A stretch of DNA of 64,000 nucleotides from Podaxis mareebaensis (GCA_018524725.1 JAEUWP010000393.1:1-64000); one strand, 5' to 3'. Counted from the first letter of the stretch, positions 38,585 to 50,574 are shown. The notes: generated by a model from the letters alone, not told the origin. Numbers and translations: made by a program.

Positions 38585-40364
38585 ATGGGTCCGTATGACC
38601 TCTCTCTTGGTAGGTTGGATATTCTTGATGTTCTTGACCTCGGGGCATTGAATCGCCTTCTTAGGTGTCCTGCTAGTCGGGATTTTCTGTGCGTCATTTC
38701 CATCGCCATAGACATTTCTGCTGGGTTCCATGTTCACGCTCGTCTTCGTACAGTCAACACTTATCTCTTCGGAATTGTCACCGTACAATTCGTGACTTAC
38801 TACGGTCGAAGTAATGCGCTTTCTTCCTCTGTTTCTTGTTACTCATCCCCGGCTCGTTTAGATTTCAAGGACCCACTATGGATTCGGTGAGCCGCACTTG
38901 CCACCCCGATTTATTATCCAGAGCTAATTCTGAGCCCAGGCTAGCAGTTGCTACGCTGGTGATAATCGATACCTTCCATAGTGCTGCGTGAGATACTATC
39001 ATACAGCCTTGCAGTAATTTGACAGGGCTAACGCTCATCTCTTCAACTTAAGTGTCATCTATATGGCTTGGGAATACTGGTGCGTTCTACTCTTTGTCCG
39101 CTTGCGTGAGACTCAATCCCACTATTATTCAGCGTAGCCAATTTCAGCAACCCAGCAGTTCTTGGCGGTGCGTCTCATTTCACTTCTATAGCTTACCCCA
39201 CTAACGCAAGTGACTCTGACGCTAGTGGCTTTATGGCCATACACCTTCACCCCGATCGGCACAGCACTGGCAGCAGTGGTTACCCATGTCTTCTTAAGCT
39301 ATAGGTATGTCATCGTCCTAACAACCCTTTCCGGTTGCTAGTATAAAACATGAACTTGTGGCATGGATAACAGGATTTATTGTCTCATCCAAAAGGCATG
39401 GGTCTGGGCTCTTCTCATTTTTGGGGCCTTGGCTTCATTTTCAACTGGTGTGGCTTGCGGAATCAAGTGTGTCTCCTCTACTAAACTCCATCTACAAAAG
39501 GCTAATCCCACGACCTACGCTTGTAGGGCATGGTTGATCAAAGAGTAAGTGTCGAGACCTCCAATCCAGAGCTACGCAAAACTAAAGAACAACATGGCCA
39601 GCCTGAGTAAGCTCAGCGTACTGACGACGCTGGTAACGTGGTGGCTCGTAATCCAAATGGTTCTGGACACTGTTATTGCTGGTAAGCACGCCCTATTACT
39701 AGTCTTTGTACGAAGGATGTGTCCTGACTGCATATTCGTACTAATCCCCAGTTGCAATGACTTATGTCCTCTGGAAATCGAAAACGGGGTACCGCAAAAC
39801 AGACAGTGTAATCCACAGACTTATCACAGGCGCGATCCAGATTGGTATTTTCTGCACGATTTTTGCAGCTGGTGATCTTATTGCCTTTGGTGAGCACACT
39901 TTCTCCGCATGTACTCATACGTGACAACTGGCACTTACATGTAAATTTCTAGTCGTGGCACCACAGACCAACTTTTACGGCATGTTCGCTATTCCTCTTG
40001 GGCGTATCTATACGAATGTAAGACTCACTCATTCTCGTAATGACGAATCACTCACGGTTTCTGCGTGTGTGGGCAGACATTGATGAACACGTTGAACATG
40101 CGAGGAGGGCTGAAAGAGCTTCTCTCAGAGGAAGTAGAAATGACAACGGTGAGTGATCCGTCTCTCATCATTCCGTAGTACCTAATTGTTGTCCGTCGCT
40201 TTCAGCCATCTGCTTTTCTGAAGACCAACAAGAGTATCCAATTTAAGGTCGAAGGCACAACGGATAGGAAAGTAAATACGTTCACCGATTTCAGCAGTTT
40301 CAACGAAAGGGAAGGGGGAAGAGATAGTACAGATAAGTCGACAGTACCGAGGAAGGCCATTTGA
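38585..40364 (+). CDS. DUF6534 multi-pass membrane protein
   Basis: Seen: ATG 38585 gives MGPYDLSLG, and the following exons, after introns of about 55 and 95 nt, give VLLVGIFFNTYLFGIVTVQF. Later pieces include WIR/VATLVIIDTFHSAA, VALWPYTFTPIGTALAAVVTHVFL, FSTGVACGIK, WWLVIQMVLDTVIA, KSKTGYRKTDSVIHRLITGAIQIG, NFYGMFAIPLGRIYTN and TLMNTLNMRGGLKELL, then a polar tail to TGA 40364. About ten exons and 330-350 residues with six or seven helices. The last segments match the DUF6534 signature. No stop or frame break seen, unlike the relative at 14866-16432. Function unknown. Confidence 0.8.
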
Positions 40365-40966
40365 CGCGGGTGAAAGCCGCGTTTCCACCCGGTGGAACTG
40401 TGTACGAAATGATGTATACCCGTATTATCCGGTTTCGAGTATATATTACAAAATTTTCGTGCTGTGGAATGAATATGTAGTATCGGTCTGCCTTATAATT
40501 CATTGTATGTTGGCTCCAGTAGTTGTGATCCTCCAATAGAGCATATTTGCAACCCCGCTCTCAATAGATCTTCAGCGAAAACCGAGTTACCTCGTCCCCG
40601 AAGAATCTCACTGAAGGTGGTCGTTTACAATATCCATCAAACTCACCAAAACGTAGGGAAGCACAGTGCTTGGCTTAGGTCGTGTACAAGTAATAATCAA
40701 TCGAATGATCGCTCTAACCAAGTCTTAACATTGCTGCCTCGCTGGCTGCTTTGTACCGTTGTGTCAAGCCATCATCAATGAATGAGGAACAGAGATTCTA
40801 GTACACAGAGCAATATATTGCAAGGATTTATTGAGATTTACAAAGACGAGCAGTAGTACCATACCGAAACAAAACGAAATAACCGCATCATGAAAAATCG
40901 TTCAGTCGTAAAATCTGCAAGGAGCCCGCAGCCACCGCGCCAGTGACGCGCGAAGAACAGGTCGAA

Positions 40967-41476
40967 CTACAAGTTGATGTTGATGGGGGTACATCCGACA
41001 GCAATGAGGCCGCTCTGCAAACATATATGTAGTTCCATTCACGTCACCTTGAGAAGACCTGAAACTTACGAAGTGGTTGTTTTCGCAGCAGACCGGTTGA
41101 GCAGAGCAAGAGTTGCCACCAGCGCCAATGACGGAAATGGGGTTACAGGTAACTAATAGAAATATCCCGTTAGTTCTTGGTCACCATAACGTGTAGGATG
41201 GAATACATACGTCCAACGAGACCGGTGATGGGGCCGAGGAGGACGCCAAGGGGACCGAGAAGCTGGCCGAAGTTGACCGACTCAGCCTATGATAGGCTTC
41301 GCGTCAACTCATCGTCGTTGAAGAAGTCATACGGGGCGTACCTCTTGGACCGTATTGCAACAGTTGAGGGTGCCGACGTTGCATTTGTTGTCACCGCGAG
41401 GGATGGCAGTTGCAACAGCGAAAAGAGGGAGAGCAAAGAAGAGGAAGAAGAAGACGCTGATAACACGAGCGAGCAT
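40967..41476 (-). CDS. Class I hydrophobin
   Basis: Seen: four exons. The signal peptide (MLARVISVFFFLFFALPLFAV) is followed by CNVGTLNCC (C-x6-CC), then LLGPLGVLLGPITGLVG. Next come TCNPISVIGAGGNSC, SAQPVCC and the final GCTPININL. The eight cysteines follow the hydrophobin pattern C-CC-C-C-CC-C, and the spacings fit class I. Introns fall after VQE, after GLVG and after NNHF. Known: secreted hydrophobins assemble at air-water interfaces and coat aerial hyphae and fruiting bodies. A TATA box lies about 100 bp upstream. Confidence 0.95.
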
Positions 41477-41577
41477 GTTGATAAAGGCGAGTGTTAAGAG
41501 GACTTTTGGAGAGTAGAGTTGGTTGCTTAAACTCGAATGTAGTCGAACTGAGGAAGCCAAGGCGAAAACTGGGATCC

Positions 41578-41585
41578 TTTTATAT
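41578..41585 (-). promoter_or_regulatory. TATA box of the hydrophobin gene
   Basis: On the minus strand the sequence reads TATAAAAG, about 100 bp before the hydrophobin ATG, a normal distance for a strongly expressed fungal gene. Confidence 0.6.
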
Positions 41586-41599
41586 GATTTCGACGCGTT

Positions 41600-42994
41600 T
41601 CGATTCCTTTTTTCTGTCCTCTGCGGAGTGGTCATTTGCGAGATTTCTGCCTGCTGTTTGTCGCGTTTTCTCATTCAAATGCTTGGTTTCGTCTTGACTC
41701 TGAGCAAGTTAGGGCAGAAGGACGATGAAATGGATTTAATTACCGGTTTATAATGGGATGACAACGCTGAGATGGCCATGGGGATCCACGAGCTCAAGCG
41801 AGCCTGGCGTCAATTTATTAAATGGGTCGCTTCCATCATACTGCATGCCAAAAGGCAAGAGGGATCCCACATTTTTAGGTCAACGTTGATTATCGAAAGA
41901 CCGCTCGGTGTTGTTTCTCGGTCACGAGGAGTTTAAGAAGACAAGGTTCAAATTCAGAGGTTGGAAGACGTATCTCGCCAGTCCAGGACATCCTCGTTAA
42001 GTCCTCCAACCCCACAGCGAGTCCGATCGGGTGGCAACAAGCTTTCCTCACGCCGATTCCCCCGGAAGATGTTGGATAAAAAGGCCTTCCAGTGTGAGGA
42101 TTAAGCTTCAAGGAACCGAGGACTGGTACGTACGTCTTCGGGAGAAACAGAAACTTGTGGCGTGCATTAGCGGTACGCATAGACGTCTGGAGGACGATTT
42201 CGAACCCGGAAAGGAATAGCGTGAAAGTGGAACCGAGAAAACTTGATACCTTTTGTACAAGAATCAAATACTCGATGCTAGGCCCCAACCGCATTGAGAC
42301 GGGGTGATTCCCTCGTGTGTCCAGCGGAATATCATCTTATGGAGCTGGGACGCTCAACGCCAGAAATTCGAATGTATTCGGCTCGGGACGTCTGAAATGA
42401 AGATCCACTCGGTATTTGAGGTAATCGAGTTCGAAACAAGGCAAAAAGGGAGAATCCTATAGCATCTCTGGTGCCTCTGGAAGGACAGGCATTTTGCACG
42501 ACAGCAAGAATGGAAGATAAAGGTTGGGCCCCTGACGTCCTAATGTGTTTGGGAAGGGTTTAAAAGATAACAAAACACTTGTACCAGCAAAGGTGACATG
42601 AGAGGCTAGTCACGTAAGTTATCTCTGGAGCCAAAGCAGAAATAGTCCATGAACTAGGAGGTGATGAGCATGAGGAGGGACGGCTCGACGAGTAGATCAT
42701 ATTAAGGACTAGTCACCGGGAGATCAAAGTACATGACCATACGTGTTGCTCTCAGAAAATAGTATCTTGAGATACTTGTGAACAAGTCGAATGTTGGGAT
42801 CTTGATGCCAGAGAGAAAACTCGGAAGATGCTGAGAGTGTGTTTACGCGTACAATTCAAGTCCTCGTCGTTGCACTCGCCGGCCATCAATGGAAAAAACC
42901 ACATGGAGTCGAATTCCCACGGATCTGCATCGTCGAATCATCCTCCCTGATGTTGTCTGGCATGCAACAGCAGGTTTCCTTATGACAATCCCTC
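41600..42994. other. Intergenic region between hydrophobin and oxidoreductase
   Basis: Divergent promoters for the two neighbouring genes. An antisense frame at 41890-42294 has no family features. Two short matches to the RNA polymerase III B-box pattern (about 41943 and, in reverse, 42190) are too weak to call a tRNA-derived repeat. Confidence 0.4.
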
Positions 42995-44827
42995 ATGACT
43001 TTTATGGCATCGCGCGAGTTGAAGAATAAATCCGTAGGGGTGTTCTCTCCAATCAAGTTCCCATGCGGGGCGGAAGCAAACAATCGACTGGTGAAGGTTT
43101 GTGCGGTCGTTTATCGCTTTCTGTCTTTGCTAACCAGACATGGGCGAAGGCACCCATGTATGAGCACCTTTCAGATTTCCTGGGAGGCTCACCTAACGAA
43201 TATCACCTTTCCCTTTACTCCCTCTGGTCGCGGCAGAAATGGGGCATGGTTATCACCGGAAACGTCCAAGTGTCGGCATCACATTTAACTCTTGGAAGGG
43301 ATTTGGTCATTCCCGAGCGGTTGAACGAAGGCTCAGTGAGGCCGTTCAAAGCCCTCGCTGATGTTATTAAAGGCCCGGGTGGCCGTACGCTTGCAATAAT
43401 GCAACTCTCTCATGCTGGTCGCCAGTCGACCAACCTTGTTGGCGGGCGATACCCTTTCGAAAGACCTCTCGCACCTAGTGCAGTTAGAGTTGGTGCAGGT
43501 GCAGCTTTGAATGATCCCATAGCTGCCATGGCCCAAAGCGTCCTTTTCCAGGTGCCAAAGGAGATGTCGATTGGAGACATCAATGAGGTGGTCGCGGAAT
43601 TTGTGAAGGGCGCACGCTTAGCCCATGAATCTGGGTTCGACGGCGTGGAGCTTCATGTCGGGCATGGATGTGAGCTCATTACTTTTTATCTGAATCCTTC
43701 ACGACGTGGTCTGATAGCCACAACCCTAGACCTCTTAGCTCAATTTCTGTCACCGAAAGTGAGCACTTCCCTCAGCCTACAGCTCATTTCATCAACTTGA
43801 TACTAGTCCAATAATCGCCAAGATGAGTATTCTATACATTCTGAGGATGGCCTTCGCCTCCTTCATCGAATCATCGACCGCATACGAGCTACCGTTCCAC
43901 CTCGCTTCATCGTCGGCGTCAAGCTGAACGCGTCCGACTATCTCGTCGATGCACCCGTCAATGGACACAACCGATCTCACCCCGAGGAAACACGCGCTCT
44001 GCGACACGTTCTCGATCTCGCAGGATGGGGTACAGTCGACTTCATTGACATCAGTGGTGGGGATTATGAGAACCCAGGTATTTAAACTACACATTTGCGC
44101 CAAGGCTTGTCCCAAACTTATGGCAACCGCAGAGTTTATGACGTCTGAAGTGATCAAGCACGGGCGTAGACAAGCATTTTTTGCCCGGTTCTCTCAACAA
44201 GTCATTAAGGCTCTCGATTCCGCCGGACTGAAAGCGTCCTCACGTCCTATCATTATACTCACGGGTGGACTACGGACACCCAACCTTTTGCAGTCTGCAT
44301 TACAATCTGGTCAAACAGATATGCTTGGAATTGGACGAGGCGCAGTTGTTTGTCCACACATCCCGCAAATCATGTTGGAGCATGATCAAGGTCGAAGGAA
44401 AGACGGCGACGTGCTTTTCGGAGCTGAGCCTAACCTGTCTACTCCAACGATCTTGAAGATATGGCCTCTTGCTCCCATCTGGAATAGCTTGAACAAGGTC
44501 AAGCTAGTTGGCGCTGGACTCAATATGGCATGGTATACCATAATGATACGTCGACTCGCGCTAGCAGGATTCCGCAGACGGATTGAGGGTGCTAGTGTGA
44601 CTACGCTCGCTCTAGAGAAACCGGATTATACTATTGGCGGACTGGGTGCGCTGGCTCGGATGTACTTGTGGTTTCCAGACCCCAAGAAAGCAGTGAAACG
44701 ATCAACTAGCTATTCCGACGTTGCGATTATTGTTCTGGGACTTCTGGTGGCCGGGCTTGCGAGTCACCTTTTCTTACCATATGGACTTCCCCTATTGGAC
44801 CACGATAGTACTTCAGCCCGTCATTAA
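42995..44827 (+). CDS. Old Yellow Enzyme-family flavin oxidoreductase with C-terminal membrane segment
   Basis: Seen: ATG 42995 (or 43004) leads to FSPIKFPCGAEANNRLVK. Spliced exons give MYEHLSDFLGG, WGMVITGNVQVS, LAIMQLSHAGRQS, FDGVELHVGHG joined across an intron to YLLAQFLSPK, then DEYSIHSEDGLRLL, FIVGVKLNASD, FIDISGGDYENP, RPIILTGGLRT-like sequence and DMLGIGRGAVVCP. This is the FMN-binding TIM barrel of the NADH:flavin oxidoreductase family. A tail of about 130 residues contains a hydrophobic helix, VAIIVLGLLVAGLASHLFL, near the end. Known family activity: reduction of activated C=C bonds by NAD(P)H through FMN. The substrate is unknown. The membrane tail suggests anchoring. Confidence 0.88.
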
Positions 44828-45717
44828 TCTTTATTCCAAAGTTAATATTAGACCTGGGAACAGACTTGCAGATCTGCGCGGGATATCACATTATAGCCAA
44901 AATAACTCGAAAGGAGGGTATGCCCGCCTCCAGTAATATGCGGTTTCTGGATGTCGCGAGACATCAGCATCATACACTTTGCGTCGCTCTAACCAATGGA
45001 TTTGAGCGCAAGGCGCCAACATGGTCTCACTGCCTATATGTTACGATAGGGAGGCTCTGAATTTTTGTTATCGCCTTCACTCTCTGTTTTGGTAGACAGT
45101 TTTCGTGAATTTCGTCTATTTTCTTGCTTCTCTCGACGAGCTGCCTGTATGACTCAGCTTTAATGAACTTGTTGCAAGCGTGGGCGTTGACCATGATATA
45201 AATCATGATCGTAGTGTCCATCATTTAATTGACCGTGACAGTCCCTCAACATAGGCGCACCCAAAGAAGCTTGGATAAAACCCTGGAGAACTCAGTCCGC
45301 GGCATTCAATGTGCCTGTGATCCCTTGAAAGTCGACTCTACCAGCACTGAGGACTTCCTACTGTTAAGCTGAGAGCGGTTGAAGTCTACAGCGGTTTTGA
45401 ATCTTCGATTCAACTCAAGGTGGGCATACGGGACATCCCACCCCGGGCAGGGTTTCGCGCCAAAATCCTCGATACCCTAGCAACCGACGATCCCGCTCTC
45501 CCTTGTCATCGTAAACTTAACCGGGCTCTATTTCTGCTCTTAGGGCATGCCCTTGCCTGCCCTTGCATTGATTGGTGTGACATAGAAGAGCGGCAAGTGA
45601 TCATGTCACGGTGTGCATATCAAGAATGGTTCGCCGGGATTGGGTAGTGATACCGAACAAAGCTTCAAACGTTCAGCCGCTGTCGTTGAACTTTGGCCGT
45701 ACTTGGAAGTATCACGC

Positions 45718-45749
45718 GTACGGAAGCCGGGTGGGACACGGTCCAACTT
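45718..45749 (+). repeat. 32-bp inverted repeat, left copy
   Basis: Starts GTACGGAAGCCGGGTGGG. It matches the reverse complement of 46639-46670 at 31 of 32 positions. The spacing between the arms is about 890 bp. Confidence 0.8.
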
Positions 45750-46456
45750 CATCAATCATTTGCTGATCGGGTCCCATTCCCCCCATTATTGCTCTCTCAC
45801 GACGTCACTCAATGTGACAAAAGTCAATATAAAATACTTCAGACACAATATATAGATGTATCAGATTCGGTGGACTTTTGCCGCCAGGGTAAAGACTAAA
45901 TGAGCAAGGCGTGCTAATCAATGAGGTGGTAAGTAGGGGAGGTAGATTCAAAGAAAACGGGATAGAAGCAAAACCTGGGACCTCAGCTTGTGCACAATGT
46001 GAGATGTTGCTAAGGGCCTCTAGGAGGGGAAATGAAGTGGAGGTGAGTGCATCCCATGAGAGGCAAATGATGAGAGAGAGAGGAGAAGGGGAGAAGAGAG
46101 GGAAAGGGATACTATTCGTTGATCTTTGTTGTAGTTTTAATACCTACTGTGACTGCTGGAGCTATTCACACTGCTACTACTTATACTGTCCACTGTGTTC
46201 CCAACCACCATGTACACCGATGTGCTCGGATGGTGTCGCGGTCCGGACTGTTCATTTGAGGCTTTCCATGGGTGAACCAATAGCTACATATTCAGTGCCT
46301 CGGGCTCCCATTGCAACGGAGCTCTGGCCATGCTTAGACAGTTGCAATGCCCCCCAGAGCATCAGGACCGCTCTGCTGGCATTCATAAACGACCCAGGCT
46401 CGGAACCTTTGCTTTTGCGCCTGTAGTTGAAATGAGAAGTGTATCTGTGGGGCTCA

Positions 46457-46517
46457 TATATCCCGGTGAGAAAATTCCAAGTTTACCCCGCCTTGGAATT
46501 CCCCCAAACGGGATATA
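46457..46517. repeat. Imperfect 61-bp palindrome
   Basis: The outer arms TATATCCCG (46457-46465) and CGGGATATA (46509-46517) pair perfectly. The inner arms AATTCCAAG (46473-46481) and CTTGGAATT (46492-46500) also pair perfectly around a 10-nt loop. The internal gaps are 7 and 8 nt. Confidence 0.85.
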
Positions 46518-46638
46518 CATGCCGAAGAATATTAACCACAGTGTCTACCATAAACAATACAATAGGTGGGGGGCACAGATGGTGTCACGCGGTTCCAAGA
46601 CCCCAATCGTACTGTCATATAAGGCAAGTTGTCGATCA

Positions 46639-46670
46639 AAGTTGGACCATGTCCCACCCGGCTTCCGTAC
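46639..46670 (-). repeat. 32-bp inverted repeat, right copy
   Basis: Reverse complement of 45718-45749 with one mismatch. It lies to the right of the palindrome, so the palindrome sits between the two arms. Confidence 0.8.
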
Positions 46671-47097
46671 ACACGACAGGTTCGGATTTGAAACACGACT
46701 CGGAGACGCATCACCTTCCAATTGATCGGCCCTGTCTTGCCCAAGAATAGAACAAGAAGCATCGAGCAATCTAGTATTCTGCCTCCTTGCGGCCCTCTCC
46801 TTCTGTTCGTTCGTCTTTGAGGGATGTGCAACCCTGACTGATGATCGGTAGCCCTCAAGGTTAGTAAATCCAACCTGGGACGACGGTTGTCATTGTTATT
46901 TATTATTGTATGAGGGTATCAGATACTTCCATATCCCCCTGGACTGCATCACCTTGAGAAAACACTTGAAATCCCACTGACAAGAGTTCTTTAATTTCAT
47001 CAAGACCGCTCATCAGGGGTCTAACGGCACGGTGGTTAAGATGAGAATCATATCACAATTTCTCCGTAATGGTGTATGGGTATCCCATAGCGTGGAC

Positions 47098-47105
47098 TAT
47101 AAAAT
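47098..47105 (+). promoter_or_regulatory. TATA box of the DUF3455 gene
   Basis: TATAAAAT, 119 bp before the ATG at 47217. Confidence 0.5.
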
Positions 47106-47216
47106 GCCCCTGGTGCCGATCTAGTTGCTTCAACGAATCGACCAGTCATCTAGGCGCCGTGGAATTTTAGCTAGCACCTCACTTCTTACGGCCACCAGCC
47201 AACCTCTCGTTGCAAA

Positions 47217-48093
47217 ATGCTGTCAATCCTTACTTTCACCGTCCTTGCTATCCAATCCCTCCTTGTCTCTGGTTCACCCGCTAAATGTTCGGGATGCACC
47301 GTCAAAGATCCTCTTTCTTTGATGAAGCTCCCTCCTAACGCCGCCACTCCTAGCGGTGCTTTATCCTATGTCGCTGTGGCCATTGGTACCCAGAATTACA
47401 CCTGCTCCAGTACCGGTACTTATACGTCGGTATCTCTCGTTCGTCATCGACGTAGCTGTATACCTGACTACTTCTTGAATAGCAATGTCGGAGCCGTTGC
47501 AGATCTTTTTGACATTTCCTGCTTGGCTGGTACATCCGCCTTTGACAAGATCACAGATGCAGCCATTGCTCTTTGGAATATAGCACCACCCAACCTAACC
47601 CCTCAGAACGTCATTGGGGGTCTTCGCATGCTCAAGAACCGTGCATTCCTTGGTGAGTCGATATCCTGTCTCTCCAGCTGCTGCATAAGATAAGGGCTAA
47701 TTATGACCCACGCTAGGATACCATTACTATGTCACCAACCCGATCACCGGAAGCGGTGTCAACCCCAAGTGGGACTTTACCTCCTCAGGCGCCACCGCAG
47801 GCAACCCAGATGCCTATGTTGTTGCTGCCCGCTCCTCTGGCTTCGCTGCGCCCACTGGCAGCCAGGATATTGACTGGGTTTATCTTACCAACATTGGTGC
47901 CGGGAAATTGGCCGATAGCATTTACAGGACTGACACCAAACTCGGCCAACCGCCCGCTAGTTGTGTCCCCGGAAGTGCACCGATTACGGTGAAGTACGCG
48001 TCTAAATACTGTGAGTGCTCTTCTGTCAAATTGTTAGATGCGGCTTAATGGCTGTAAATTTCAGGGCTTTTCGGTGGTTCCATCAAGTACTAA
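47217..48093 (+). CDS. Secreted DUF3455 protein
   Basis: Seen: signal peptide MLSILTFTVLAIQSLLVSGSP, then MKLPPNAATPSGALSYVAVAIGTQNYTC. Exon 2 resumes NVGAVADLFDISCLAG after an 80-nt intron and ends RMLKNRAFLG. Exon 3 resumes near YHYYVTNPITGSGVNPKWDF and contains DIDWVYLTNIGAGKLADSIYRTDTKLGQPPASC. A last exon codes for WLFGGSIKY. This order is typical of the DUF3455 family (about 250 residues, extracellular, function unknown, expanded in mushrooms). A TATA box lies 119 bp upstream. No damage seen. Confidence 0.9.
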
Positions 48094-49086
48094 AGACCTG
48101 GTCATTCGTTTGAAGTACTATGGGCAGTATATGTACAGTCATGTACTGGCTTTCCCAGCCGATGAGATCATTGCTCTCTATACCCAGATGTGTGTAGCCA
48201 GACTATTGTGATAACATTTTCGATAAGAATCTTTTCCTCACACTGACTATTGTGCCGAACGCCTCAAGACTGAATATCTATTTTTAGTCCTAAGAACGGT
48301 GTTAAAGGCTGGACCGCTCGATGCGACCAAGGTTTATGTTTCTCAATGCCATGTTCGTGTCATCGTTACCGGAGCGGAGGTACTTGACATGAGACGTATA
48401 GAGTGGCGTGTTGATCATCCCTTTGGCCAGGGTTATGTTTTCCTCCGCAATCAAGGCCACAACTGCATAAACTAAGCTTAAAGGCGTCAGACCTTAATAT
48501 AATAGTTTACATATAACATTTGAAATAAGTCTGACAGCTTCTGGCGAACAATGGGACTTCTCTCGCCGTTCCCAGCGGACGCAGTCCGGTTGTGCAACCA
48601 TGCAATGACTATCATCGATGGATGTCGTCAAAGATGGTGCCTGACGGAGGCCCAGGACTATGGGTGCACCTCAGTAAGCGCAGAAGGACCAGAAAAGCGA
48701 AGAGATGCGCTCGTTTCCCGGTGGCAATATGAATTGCCAATGCAACTAAAAGGACCCCGTTGCTTTGAAGTGTATGCATTGAGAAGGGTGCGGGCGTTGT
48801 CTAGGGTCATCGAAACGGTCTTGTACGCGCATTCAAGAGATACAGTTGGTGAGATCATACCTGAGAGGCTAGGTCGCTGATTATAACTTGAGAAGTTCAA
48901 TTAGAACGTTGGTAGGCATAGATACACCATTTATACTGCAATTATATTCGTTGGGTATCTTCACCATGCGCTTTGAACTACTAATTTGCGACAGGAGATC
49001 AGACGTTTGTTTCGACCCCGGCAAAATATTCGCGGGCCTCTTTGTTTTCAGAAGTAGAGGTTGCAGGCTAAGGGATAATTAACCTC
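48094..49086. other. Intergenic region with one unexplained open frame
   Basis: A 109-codon frame with a true ATG (48551-48880) has no recognised domain, signal peptide or membrane segment. I do not have enough to call it a gene. Confidence 0.35.
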
Positions 49087-50046
49087 CTATCCTAGATTGG
49101 ACAGTATCTCAAGACGCACCAAGGCAGCCAAGTGATCGAAATTGTTGAATGTGAGCAGGCGAACCTGGAGAGGAGGCGGTGCTTTGACATCGTAAGGACC
49201 TTCATTCCCCTCCTAACAACTAGAGTTAGTTACTGAATGGAACATTGGGTTTGACCGCCTTACTCTCACTGAAATAGTTAGTCGACTCCATGCAGTGTTC
49301 CAATGGCCTTTGTAGGATTTACTGGAATCCACCTCGGGATCCAACTTGAGCAACGCGGAGATCACCTCGGAGAGGCAAATGCCATGACTCGCAAGCCCAA
49401 TATGAGCATTTCCCTGGCTCTTGTCGAACACATGAGGGAGAATGCACTCCCTTATGGCTTCTTCAGCTCTTCGGGCAACGTCATTCAAATTCTCGCCTTC
49501 GGGGAATTTGGTATCACGACCATGTAACTCGGGGAAAATGCCCTCCTTGTACCATTCCTCCAGGGTTTTATTGCCAGGAGGGCGCAACATCCAAGGACGT
49601 CCTTCGGCGATGCCGAAGTACTGCTCCCGGAGCTTCTCCGTTACAGTAAGGGGAGGTTTGGGTTCCACGTGGTGCTTAATGACGGCGAGAGCTGTTGAGT
49701 GTGCGCGGCTGAGGTCTGACGTATAGAAATGTGTGAAATGAGTCGAAGAGGCGTTGAACGCGGAGCCGAGAGCATCTGCTTGCTATATTTTGCGATTAAA
49801 TATCAAAGGGGATGGTTGATAGGTTTTAAGCTCACACGTTGGCCTAGATCGGAGAGGGGTGCGTCTTTCCACCCAGCCCAAATTCCCTTCTGTTGGGCGT
49901 TCATGAGTCAATATGAGGACTGGAAGGATCGAGAAACGACCTACCGGGTTATCTTCGCTTTCACCGTGTCGGATCTATAAGATATATCATCAATAACCTG
50001 GTTGTGGATAAGTCTCATTTACACCGACCAAAGTGACTGTGACCAT
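49087..50046 (-). CDS. Histidine phosphatase (phosphoglycerate mutase-like)
   Basis: Seen: the first exon MVTVTL (ATG 50046) joins across a short intron to IRHGESEDNP, giving the catalytic RHG. The next exon gives KGIWAGWKDAPLSDLG. Then a region around FTHFYTSDLSRAHSTA, LREQYFGIAEG with the acid residue, and ASHGICLSEVISALL with the second histidine. The last exon ends LVRLEILSNLG at 49087. Length is about 260-280 residues in at least four exons. Known: this superfamily uses a phospho-histidine intermediate, and members range from phosphoglycerate mutases to fructose-2,6-bisphosphatases and unspecific phosphatases. It is closest in style to fungal phosphoglycerate mutase-like proteins. The substrate cannot be inferred. 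Confidence 0.88.
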
Positions 50047-50574
50047 AGTTGAGTGGGAAAGAGTGTTGGGGAGAAATGGAGGTGTCTTTGCTCTATATCA
50101 AAGGTCCTGATAAAGCACGTGGGTTGAACAGGGCAGCGGGGAAGTGGCACCGTGAAACGGTTCGCTGGCGACTGTCCGCTCGGTGCTGACACCTTCAAGT
50201 TCGGAACAACTTTGAGGACTGTAATTCTGTGTTTTCGTACCAAACCAAGTTTTTGACTTGACTTAGGTGCAAGCTGTGGCAATTCCGCGGCCAAGGCCAG
50301 GTGTGATTATGAGAGCAGCAGCGAGTCATATTGTGTTAACCAAGGGGTTCCAGCGCCAACCCCAAAGAGTTTCACAAGCGCCCCCGGTTGTCCGAGAAGC
50401 TCGGCGACTGATGATCACGTGGTGTGCGTTAATGCCAAAGCTCTAGCACATTCGCTCGCATTCATCATCTATCCTACATTACTCAGACATCTACTCTCTT
50501 CTTTCTTCTTCATCCTGTACCACCACCATCGCACTCGGAAGTGCGACATTAAATTTCTCTCGTTGGAAAAGGGA
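50047..50574. promoter_or_regulatory. Divergent promoter region
   Basis: Shared upstream region of the histidine phosphatase (minus) and the RING gene (plus). CT-rich sequence lies before ATG 50575, a common fungal feature. No defined site recognised. Confidence 0.4.

Larger units (their letters stand above)
44828..47090. other. Gene-poor interval with inverted repeat and palindrome
   Basis: About 2.3 kb with no convincing gene. It holds the near-perfect 32-bp inverted repeat (45718-45749 and 46639-46670) and a 61-bp imperfect palindrome (46457-46517). A frame of 171 codons at 45911-46426 has odd composition and no features. Confidence 0.5.

Noticed and set aside
41890..42294. 134-codon minus-strand frame upstream of the oxidoreductase
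   Set aside because: No family features and no splice-supported neighbours. Weak B-box-like matches did not extend to a tRNA-like fold.
43660..43740. Apparent loss of the conserved HGYLLAQF segment in the Old Yellow Enzyme relative
   Set aside because: The intervening sequence is an unspliced intron (GTGAGC...CCTAG). Joining it restores HGYLLAQFLSPK.
45911..46426. 171-codon open frame
   Set aside because: No domain, odd composition with Cys/Tyr clusters from low-complexity DNA, and overlap with the inverted-repeat region. Probably chance.
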